This document shows positions 1 through 5,663 of a stretch of 7,409 nucleotides of DNA, one piece after another. Made by a program: the position numbers and the translations under genes. Positions within the stretch are counted from its first letter, which is position 1. Every line of letters begins with the position of its first letter. Source of the DNA: Acidimicrobiia bacterium (GTDB lineage Bacteria; Actinomycetota; Acidimicrobiia; Acidimicrobiales; Ilumatobacteraceae); assembly GCA_030425785.1 (NCBI GenBank), contig JAUHYJ010000174.1, positions 1-7,409 of the forward strand, read 5' to 3'. The notes below the pieces were generated by a model. That model was not told the DNA's origin, searched no databases, and saw only the letters and a list, made by a program, of their open reading frames with translations.

Positions 1-1
1 T

Positions 2-265
2 GACGATGCCGGGTCCGGCGATGCTGACACCGCGGCGCCCGCGCCGACGTCGAGCGACGAGTCCGACGACACGGCCCGTGACCGACGGGTCAGGCTGTTG
101 GCGATCGTCCGCCGAGCACCGGTGACCATCGCTCGACGCGCCGCTCGCCCCGCCGGGCGAACGCTGGTGGTGCTCTCCCGCTCCACCACCCGCACGGCCT
201 CGTGGCTCCGGTCGACCGGGGAACGCCTCGAGCGCCGGTCCGCCGAGACGCCCGAGCGCCGCTGA
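2..265 (+). CDS. 3' end of an unidentified gene (partial, 87 residues visible)
   Basis: Open reading frame entering from the left edge with no stop in frame until TGA at 263-265. Most codons end in G or C, as in the neighbouring real genes, which supports coding. The visible tail falls into two parts: an acidic, Ala/Ser/Asp-rich stretch (about residues 1-26), then a strongly basic part rich in Arg with short hydrophobic runs such as LLAIV and TLVVLS, ending in an Arg/Glu-rich tail. No catalytic motif, membrane span or known domain is recognisable. The composition looks like a disordered, charged C-terminal extension of a larger protein whose main domain lies outside the window. I do not know its function. 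The call that it is coding is fairly secure; its identity is not. Confidence 0.55.
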   Translation, partial: DDAGSGDADTAAPAPTSSDESDDTARDRRVRLLAIVRRAPVTIARRAARPAGRTLVVLSRSTTRTASWLRSTGERLERRSAETPERR

Positions 266-448
266 CCGCGACACGAACACCCTTCAACTGAGCTGAGCTC
301 GTCGGGCGGGTCGAGCCCCTCCCACTCGCCGCGGAACCTGGTCGCGCGCGGCGACCGATGTCCCGCCGACGACAGGTCGGCGGTCGAGGCGCGCTCGTCC
401 GGTTTCGGATTGCGGACCGCCCTTCGAGATCTGGAAGAGTGAGCGCTC
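266..448. other. Intergenic region upstream of the MFS gene
   Basis: A 183-base gap between the upstream stop codon and the GTG start of the transporter gene. It holds one strong hairpin (363-383) and a purine-rich ribosome-binding stretch (GGAAGAG, 433-439). I could not identify a convincing -35/-10 pair. A TTGCGG at 410-415 resembles a -35 box but has no good partner downstream. Open frames crossing this gap on the - strand look like GC-rich shadows. Confidence 0.5.
363..383. terminator. Perfect 8-bp hairpin, possible terminator or leader element
   Basis: CCGCCGAC (363-370) is followed by a five-base loop (371-375) and its exact complement GTCGGCGG (376-383). No T-run follows, so it is not a classical intrinsic terminator, although T-less hairpins are common candidates in high-GC actinobacteria. 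It lies 97 bases after the upstream stop and 65 bases before the MFS start. It could therefore end the upstream transcript, or sit in the leader or operator of the transporter gene. Only the symmetry is seen; the role is inference. Confidence 0.35.
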
Positions 449-1726
449 GTGACGACCGCGCCGGCACCCGGGATCGATGTCGCCGAGCTGGCCGACACGC
501 AGCGCCGGACGCTGAACGTCCTGCGGCTCGCGGTCGTACCGGGGCAGGCGGCGGTGGCCGGCACCGTTGCCGTCGTCAGCCTCCTCGCGAAGGACATGCT
601 CGGCAGCGATCGCCTGGCTGGTCTCGGGAGCGCTGCGTTCACGCTCGGTGCTGCCACGGTCTCGATCCCACTGGCGGCGTTCATGCGTCGACGTGGTCGC
701 CGTCCCGGTCTCGTCCTGGCCCTGCTGGGCGGCTCGGCCGGCGCCGCCGTGGCCGCCACCGGCGGCCAGCTTCGCTGGTTCTGGCTCTTCGTGATCGGCA
801 TGTTCCTGTTCGGGTCCGGCCAGGCGGCCACCCTGCAGGCGCGCTATGTCGCGGCCGATCTCGCCGTCGAGCACGACCGGGCTCGTGCGATCGGCGCGAT
901 CGTCTGGATCGGCACGCTCGGCGCGGTGTTCGGGCCGGTCTTCACCCCGTTCGAGAAGGACGTCGGTGGGTGGCTCGGCCTCGACGAGTTCATCGGCCCG
1001 TATCTGTTCGCCGGCGTGCTCTTCCTGGTCGGTGCGATCGTCTACAGCGTGTTGTTGCGGCCCGATCCGCTCGAGCTCGTCGGCGGGGTCGACCCGAACG
1101 CCGAGCGAGCGCGGCCGATCATCCAGGTGCGCCGGTCGTACTCGGTGATCCGTGCGTCGCCGGGGGCCATGCTCGGGATCGTGGCCATGGCGGGCTCGCA
1201 GGCGGCGATGGTCGGCGTGATGACGATGACCCCACCACACATGGAGGACCACGACCACGGTGATCTGTCGGCGCTCGTGATCGCCGTGCACATCGTCGGG
1301 ATGTTCGGGCTCGCACCGCTCGTCGGGCGGTTCGTCGACCGGGTCGGCGCGGTCCGCGCCATCCAGTACGGCGCTGTCGTGCTGGGTGCCGGCACGGTGG
1401 CGGCGGTGGCAGCCGGCTACGTCCCGGCGATGATCTTCATCGGGCTGTTCCTGCTCGGGCTGGGATGGAACATCGGTCTGATCGGTGGGACGACGCTGCT
1501 GACCGCGTCGGTGCCTCAGCACGCCCGGGTCGAGGCCCAGGGCACCGGCGACCTCACGCTCAGCCTGTGCGGCGCGGTCGCGGCGTTCGGCTCCGGCTTC
1601 ATCAAGCAGGGCTGGGGCTACCACATCCTGGCGGACGCGGCGACGGTGCTGGCCGGGTTGATGCTCGTGTACGCCTGGATGACACAGTCGCGGATGACGC
1701 GCGACGGTGTGACCGCCGCGGCCTGA
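449..1726 (+). CDS. Major facilitator superfamily transporter, 425 aa
   Basis: An inner-membrane secondary transporter of the 12-helix MFS type; the substrate cannot be told, and a drug or metabolite exporter is the usual guess. Hydrophobic spans cover most of the protein. An MFS motif-A-like basic loop lies between helices 2 and 3 (residues 79-87, MRRRGRRPG). The second half repeats it as GRFVDRVG (293-300), the expected pseudo-symmetry of two six-helix bundles. A hydrophilic break at about 203-236 fits the central cytoplasmic loop. Residues 261-270 form an unusual His/Asp cluster (TPPHMEDHDH) at the end of helix 7. The GTG start is chosen because GGAAGAG lies about ten bases upstream and the N-terminus has a normal short hydrophilic lead. 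Length is typical for the family. The gene stands alone on this strand and converges on the GGDEF gene 18 bases away. Fold assignment is secure; function is not. Confidence 0.9.
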   Translation: MTTAPAPGIDVAELADTQRRTLNVLRLAVVPGQAAVAGTVAVVSLLAKDMLGSDRLAGLGSAAFTLGAATVSIPLAAFMRRRGRRPGLVLALLGGSAGAAVAATGGQLRWFWLFVIGMFLFGSGQAATLQARYVAADLAVEHDRARAIGAIVWIGTLGAVFGPVFTPFEKDVGGWLGLDEFIGPYLFAGVLFLVGAIVYSVLLRPDPLELVGGVDPNAERARPIIQVRRSYSVIRASPGAMLGIVAMAGSQAAMVGVMTMTPPHMEDHDHGDLSALVIAVHIVGMFGLAPLVGRFVDRVGAVRAIQYGAVVLGAGTVAAVAAGYVPAMIFIGLFLLGLGWNIGLIGGTTLLTASVPQHARVEAQGTGDLTLSLCGAVAAFGSGFIKQGWGYHILADAATVLAGLMLVYAWMTQSRMTRDGVTAAA

Positions 1727-1754
1727 ACGGCGCTACCTGTATCGTCAGGCGGCG
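1714..1754. terminator. Candidate shared terminator between two convergent genes
   Basis: The ends of the transporter gene and the GGDEF gene form an imperfect inverted repeat. CGCCGC (1714-1719) plus CTGA (1723-1726) pair with TCAG (1745-1748) plus GCGGCG (1749-1754), leaving a three-base bulge (1720-1722) and an 18-base loop. Both stop codons lie in the arms. The symmetry would serve either strand. There is no T-tract and the loop is long, so this is only a plausible bidirectional terminator. Confidence 0.3.
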
Positions 1755-2785
1755 AGGACGAGGCGGCCGGCGCCGGCGCGCTTGCCGCTCTCGATGGCGG
1801 CTGACGCCGACTCGATCATCTCCTCGAGGTCGACGAGGCCCTCCTGGTGGGCGACGGCGATCGTCGCGGTGATGTCGGCCGGGCCGCCGTCGATGTCGAG
1901 CGGCTCGTGGAGGGCGCCGACGAGGCGCTTGGCGATGCCGAGCACGTCGCTGCGGGTGACGCCGTGGAACAGCACCACGAAGCGGTCGTCGCCGAGCCGG
2001 GCGATGACGTCGTTGCGCCGGCTGTTCGTCACGAGCCGATCGGCGGTGCGGCGGAGCACGAGGTCGACGACCTCGTCGCCGTACGTGGCACGGAGCTCGT
2101 CGTAGCCGTCGATGTCGAGCATGACCAGGTTGGCGTCCTCGTCCTCGTACTCCTCGACGACCGCTTCGAACATCTCGGCTCGCAGCACGCCCGTCACGGG
2201 GTCGAGGCGCGGGTCGCTCGAGTCGAACACCCGGGCATCGCCGTCAGCGGGCGCGGCGTCGTCGACGAGCGGTGCCGCGGTCACGGCGGCGGCTGGCTCG
2301 GTCTCTTCGCGAGCGGCGGTGCGCGCCGACTGCTCGGCGGCGTGACGGAGCGACTCGAGCACCGCCAGGCGAGCGTCCTCGGTCGTGCCGATCTCGGACG
2401 CCTCGAACCACATCGCAACGGCGAACGTGGTGCCGTCGACGTCGATGCGGCCGGTGTGCACCCGGCGGATGCCGGCGCCGGTGGCGGCGGCGGCGATCAC
2501 CTCGGGCAGCGATCTGGGTGCGGTCTCGATGGTCGAGCCGGCCGGGGCGTCACGCCAGGCTCGATCGTTGCCGGCGCCGGCGGCCACCGACACGGCGGCA
2601 CGGAGCACGCCGTTGCCGCCGCCCGCGACGACCTCGTGGTGGGCGTTCGGACGCACGATGACGACGAACGAGTCCTGCTCGTGGTCGGCGCACCTGGCGG
2701 CTGCCGCAGCGGCTGCGGCGAGCAGCGAGTCGCTCTCGTCGTCGAGGGCGTCGAACGACGTGATGGCTGCGTTCGGGGTGCTCAT
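1745..2785 (-). CDS. GGDEF-domain protein with degenerate active site and intact RxxD I-site, 346 aa
   Basis: GGDEF domains make c-di-GMP from two GTP, or bind c-di-GMP when degenerate. Residues about 20-145 form an unassigned N-terminal region with an eight-Ala run (23-30) and alternating strands and helices, possibly a GAF-like sensor. An Ala/Glu-rich linker follows. The GGDEF domain starts at DPVTG (195-199). The metal-binding pair D224/D226 (DID) is present, but the guanine-binding Asn is R232 and the signature reads GDDRF (265-269). The RxxD inhibitory site is intact (RRND, 256-259), nine residues before the signature as in PleD. No membrane span is seen, so it is probably cytoplasmic. 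The start is ATG at 2785; a GTG at 2815 would add ten residues but lies in a possible promoter and has no Shine-Dalgarno. It follows the rhomboid-fold gene by 60 bases on the same strand. The fold is secure; a receptor role is inferred. Confidence 0.88.
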   Translation of the reverse strand: MSTPNAAITSFDALDDESDSLLAAAAAAAARCADHEQDSFVVIVRPNAHHEVVAGGGNGVLRAAVSVAAGAGNDRAWRDAPAGSTIETAPRSLPEVIAAAATGAGIRRVHTGRIDVDGTTFAVAMWFEASEIGTTEDARLAVLESLRHAAEQSARTAAREETEPAAAVTAAPLVDDAAPADGDARVFDSSDPRLDPVTGVLRAEMFEAVVEEYEDEDANLVMLDIDGYDELRATYGDEVVDLVLRRTADRLVTNSRRNDVIARLGDDRFVVLFHGVTRSDVLGIAKRLVGALHEPLDIDGGPADITATIAVAHQEGLVDLEEMIESASAAIESGKRAGAGRLVLAA

Positions 2786-2819
2786 GCCTGTGTATCGGCG
2801 TGCTGAGCAGGGCACTTCA
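2786..2819 (-). promoter_or_regulatory. Possible FliA/WhiG-type promoter for the GGDEF gene
   Basis: Reading the - strand, GCCGATAC (2799-2792) differs by one base from the sigma-28 -10 consensus GCCGATAA. Twelve bases upstream, TGAAGTGC (2819-2812) matches five of eight positions of TAAAGTTT; the usual spacing is 11. Six bases separate the -10 from the ATG, so the transcript would be leaderless or nearly so, which fits the absence of a good Shine-Dalgarno. The -10 match is good and the -35 weak, so chance is quite possible. Confidence 0.3.
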
Positions 2820-2845
2820 GCTGCTTTTAACGAACTTGACGAAAC

Positions 2846-3745
2846 TCAGCGAAGCCGTTTGGAGAGCTCGTTGAGGCGCCGCTTCTCGTCGGCGCTCAGC
2901 GAATCGAGGCCGGACGCCGAGATCTTGTCGAGCAGGCCGTCGAGTTCGGCCTGGGCGGCGACCGCGTCCGGGGTGGGGGCCGCCGGGCGGGGCGGCGCCG
3001 GCGCCGCCCACGGACCGTCGACCACCTTCGACGACGACGGACCGCGGCCGCGCACCCGGCCCTTCGACGATCGCCGCGGACCGGAGGACCGGGTGCCCGA
3101 GATCGTGTCGGGCAGCGGCACCTTGGGGATCCAGTGCAGGGTCGAGGCCAGCCCGAAGCTGCGCGCCGCGAACGCGGCCGTGACGATGAGGACGATCAGG
3201 AACACCAATCCGTCGCCGTCACGCGTGCCGACGAGGACGAGGACCTGCAAGCCGACGATGACGGCGGCGATCACCCACCCGGGGATGCCGAAGAAGAAGC
3301 GCGCGAACGGGTACTCGGCGATGAAGACCAGCAGGACCGCCAGCTCGAGGTACTCGAGGCCCCACACCGGCAGATCGACGATCGCCGCGACGACGGCCGG
3401 GACGACCGTGAGGATCAGCAGGAACCAGGCGAACCGGTTGCGGCCGAGCAGGCCTTCGAGTTGGGTGCCGAAGTACCAGAACAGTGCGATCGTGAGGATC
3501 GTCCAGATGCTCTGCGGTGTGTTGACGATCGGCCAGGTCACCAGCCGCCACAGCTGCCCCCGGCGGACGTCGCCGGGGTCGAGGATGAACGGCTCGAGCA
3601 GGGACGTGTCGATCGCCCAGACGAGCAGCGACAGCACGCACAGCCCCGTGACCAACACGGTGGTCGTGACGTCGAAGTCGCCGACGCGGAACCACGGGGT
3701 GCCTCGTTCGCGGTCGGGTGTGGAGTACGAGAACCGGCCAGCCAT
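2846..3745 (-). CDS. Rhomboid-fold integral membrane protein lacking catalytic residues, 299 aa
   Basis: Six hydrophobic spans are visible (about 24-47, 78-98, 105-123, 128-144, 154-172, 178-198). The rhomboid signature in the first loop is recognisable as RRGQLWRLVTWPIVN (61-75), followed by the helix-2 end FGTQLEGLLG (92-101). The HxxxN motif expected before it reads WxxxT (81-85). The GxSG serine motif of helix 4 is absent, with LELAVLL (133-139) in that area. The only histidine (H204) lies after the last span. It is therefore probably not a protease. A basic, disordered, Pro/Ala-rich segment (about 215-265) leads to a C-terminal helix pair, LLDKISASGLDSLSADEKRR (271-290), like the tail found on many bacterial rhomboids (DUF6576-like). 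ATG at 3745 is preceded by GAGGGG (3753-3748), a strong though close ribosome-binding site. It is divergent from uvrC and upstream of the GGDEF gene. The fold is fairly secure; its job is unknown. Confidence 0.85.
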   Translation of the reverse strand: MAGRFSYSTPDRERGTPWFRVGDFDVTTTVLVTGLCVLSLLVWAIDTSLLEPFILDPGDVRRGQLWRLVTWPIVNTPQSIWTILTIALFWYFGTQLEGLLGRNRFAWFLLILTVVPAVVAAIVDLPVWGLEYLELAVLLVFIAEYPFARFFFGIPGWVIAAVIVGLQVLVLVGTRDGDGLVFLIVLIVTAAFAARSFGLASTLHWIPKVPLPDTISGTRSSGPRRSSKGRVRGRGPSSSKVVDGPWAAPAPPRPAAPTPDAVAAQAELDGLLDKISASGLDSLSADEKRRLNELSKRLR

Positions 3746-3772
3746 CGCCCCTCACCGTATCCTGATGATCCC
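3746..3772. promoter_or_regulatory. 27-bp divergent start region with candidate uvrC -10 box
   Basis: Only 27 bases separate the ATG codons of the rhomboid-fold gene (-) and uvrC (+). On the + strand TATCCT (3758-3763) fits the actinobacterial TANNNT -10 pattern and ends nine bases before the uvrC ATG. No Shine-Dalgarno precedes that ATG, so a leaderless uvrC transcript is likely. No -35 match is visible. The rhomboid-side ribosome-binding site (3748-3753) lies in the same gap, so its promoter must sit inside the uvrC coding sequence. Confidence 0.4.
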
Positions 3773-5635
3773 ATGGTGAAGCGTCCCCCTGCAGGAACGA
3801 TCCCCGACGAACCGGGTTCGTACCAGTTCAAGGACGCGCGCGGGCGGGTGATCTACGTCGGCAAGGCGTCGAGCCTGCGCCAGCGGTTGTCCAACTACTT
3901 CCAGGCGCCGCACAACCTGCATCCCCGCACTCGCCAGATGGTCGAGACCGCCGAATCGGTCGAGTGGACCATCGTCCGCAACGAGGTCGAGGCGCTGATG
4001 CTCGAGTACTCGTTGATCAAGCAGCACCGGCCGCGGTTCAACGTCCGGCTGCGTGACGACAAGTCGTACCCGTTCCTCGCGGTGACCGTCGACGAGCAGT
4101 GGCCGCGGGCGATGGTGATGCGTGGGCGCAAGCGCAAGGGCGTCCGGTACTTCGGGCCCTATGCGCACGCGTACGCGATCCGCGACACGCTCGACCTGCT
4201 GCTGCGGAGCTTCCCGATCCGGACGTGCAGCCCCAACAAGTACCGCGAGCACGAGCGCCTCGGCCGGCCGTGCCTGCTGTACCACATCGAGAAGTGCTCG
4301 GGGCCGTGCGTCGGCGAGATCGACGAGATGCCGTACCGCCAGCTCGTCACCGAGCTGTGCGACTTCCTCGCCGGGGACACCGACGAGATCGTCGACCGCC
4401 TCGAGACCGAGATGCGCGAGGCCGCCGACGAGCTCGAGTTCGAGCGGGCCGCTCGACTGCGCGACCGGCTGACGGCGGTCCAGAAGGCGATCGCGAAGCA
4501 GCAGATGGTGGTCGAGGGCCGCGAGGACGTCGATGTGATCGGCATCGCCGACGACGAGCTCGAGGCGTCGGTCCAGATGTTCTTCGTCCGCAAGGGTCGG
4601 GTCGTCGGCCGCAAGGGATTCGTGGTCGACAAGGTCGAGGAGCTCTCGCCCGGACGCCTGATCGACCGCATCCTCGAAGCGGTGTACGGCGACGAGCCGG
4701 CGATGGGTTACCCGAAGCAGGTGCTCGTGCCGTGGGAGCCCGACGACCAGGACACCTACGAGGAGTGGCTCACGCACATGCGCGGGTCCAAGGTCCAGAT
4801 CCGGGTACCGCAGCGGGGCGACAAGCGCGCCCTGCTCGAGACGGTCGAGCGCAACGCCAAGGAGGAGTTCACCCGTCACCGCATGCGTCGCGCCTCCGAC
4901 CACAACACCCGGTCGCGGGCGCTCACGGAACTGCAGGAGGCGCTCGACCTCCCCGAGGCACCGCTGCGCATCGAGTGCTACGACATGGCACACCTCCAGG
5001 GCACCGACTACGTCGGGTCGATGGTGGTGCTCGAGGACGGGCTGCCCGCGAAGCGCGAGTACCGGCGCTTCAAGGTGAACATCCCGGGCAACGACGACTA
5101 CGGCGCGATGGAGGAGGTCCTGACGCGGCGGCTGCAGGCCTACGTCGACGACCGCGACCGTCCGGTCGACGAACGCGGCGACCGCCCCGGCAAGTTCGCC
5201 TATCCGCCGCAGTTGCTCGTGGTCGACGGCGGCAAGGGGCAGCTCAACGTCGCCAAGCGCGTCGTCGACTCGCTCGGCCTGGCCGACGAGATCCCCGTCG
5301 CCGCGCTCGCCAAGCAGTTCGAGCAGGTGTACGTACCCGGACGCTCCGAACCGATCGAGATCAACCGGGGGAGCGAGGCGCTGTTCATGCTGCAACGCAT
5401 CCGCGACGAGGCGCACCGGTTCGCGAACACGTTCCATCGCGAGCGTCGCTCGAAGCGGATGACGACCAGCGCCCTCGACGACATCCCCGGCCTCGGCGAG
5501 GTCCGCCGCAAGAAGCTCGTCAAGGCGATGGGCGGGGTCCGCGCCGTCAAGCAGGCGTCGCTCGACGAGCTGAAGTCGCACAGCTTCCTGCCCGACCGTG
5601 TGGCCGAGGCCGTGTACGACAAGTTCCACGACTGA
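3773..5635 (+). CDS. uvrC: UvrABC excinuclease subunit C, 620 aa
   Basis: UvrC makes both incisions, 3' then 5' of a lesion, in nucleotide excision repair after UvrA/UvrB recognise damage. All domains are present in order. The GIY-YIG nuclease (about 10-92) has GSYQF (15-19), VIYVG (26-30), R38, E78 and N90, with the Glu-Asn spacing of 12 as I recall it for Thermotoga UvrC. Four cysteines (C152, C167, C175, C179) match the iron-sulfur cluster ligands reported for UvrC. A UVR motif for UvrB contact covers about 205-240. The RNase H-like nuclease carries D404, D485 and H548. A double helix-hairpin-helix DNA-binding tail spans about 563-620. A charged insertion (about 457-478) separates the two aspartates. 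The ATG start gives the normal N-terminus; the frame is open upstream, but only as a shadow of the rhomboid-fold gene. Full length, no defects seen. Confidence 0.98.
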   Translation: MVKRPPAGTIPDEPGSYQFKDARGRVIYVGKASSLRQRLSNYFQAPHNLHPRTRQMVETAESVEWTIVRNEVEALMLEYSLIKQHRPRFNVRLRDDKSYPFLAVTVDEQWPRAMVMRGRKRKGVRYFGPYAHAYAIRDTLDLLLRSFPIRTCSPNKYREHERLGRPCLLYHIEKCSGPCVGEIDEMPYRQLVTELCDFLAGDTDEIVDRLETEMREAADELEFERAARLRDRLTAVQKAIAKQQMVVEGREDVDVIGIADDELEASVQMFFVRKGRVVGRKGFVVDKVEELSPGRLIDRILEAVYGDEPAMGYPKQVLVPWEPDDQDTYEEWLTHMRGSKVQIRVPQRGDKRALLETVERNAKEEFTRHRMRRASDHNTRSRALTELQEALDLPEAPLRIECYDMAHLQGTDYVGSMVVLEDGLPAKREYRRFKVNIPGNDDYGAMEEVLTRRLQAYVDDRDRPVDERGDRPGKFAYPPQLLVVDGGKGQLNVAKRVVDSLGLADEIPVAALAKQFEQVYVPGRSEPIEINRGSEALFMLQRIRDEAHRFANTFHRERRSKRMTTSALDDIPGLGEVRRKKLVKAMGGVRAVKQASLDELKSHSFLPDRVAEAVYDKFHD

Positions 5636-5652
5636 CGGCCGCGCTGCGGCCG
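5636..5652. terminator. Hairpin between convergent uvrC and lipoprotein genes
   Basis: Directly after the uvrC stop, CGGCCGC (5636-5642) pairs perfectly with GCGGCCG (5646-5652) around a GCT loop, forming a seven-bp all-G/C stem. It fills most of the 28-base gap between two convergent stop codons and could terminate transcription from either side. No T-tract follows on either strand, so this would be a T-less actinobacterial-type terminator. An all-GC repeat in such a GC-rich genome could arise by chance. Confidence 0.5.
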
Positions 5653-5663
5653 CTCGACCGTCG

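Noticed and set aside
90..467. - strand open frame of 125 codons near the left edge
   Set aside because: Arg/Ser/Pro-rich shadow composition, overlaps both the partial gene and the MFS start, no recognisable domain.
284..1624. Long - strand open frame (446 codons) opposite the MFS gene
   Set aside because: Arg/His/Asp-rich composition with no motif, exactly antisense to a well-supported transporter; a GC-rich shadow.
1847..2806. 319-codon + strand frame opposite the GGDEF gene
   Set aside because: Val/Gly/Glu/His-rich antisense reading; the - strand shows conserved GGDEF-domain architecture.
2786..2815. GTG at 2815 as an earlier start for the GGDEF protein
   Set aside because: No Shine-Dalgarno, odd ten-residue extension, and it lies in the possible promoter; kept only as an alternative.
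3134..3772. Upstream extension of the uvrC frame by 213 codons
   Set aside because: Low-complexity Asp/Arg/Glu/Gln-rich translation antisense to the rhomboid-fold gene; family homology begins at the ATG at 3773.
2385..3779. 464-codon + strand frame opposite the rhomboid-fold gene
   Set aside because: Ser/Thr/Arg-rich antisense composition; the - strand has membrane spans and rhomboid motifs.
3752..5629. 625-codon - strand frame opposite uvrC
   Set aside because: Antisense shadow of a certain gene, with Leu/Val/Asp/Arg-rich monotony and no motif.
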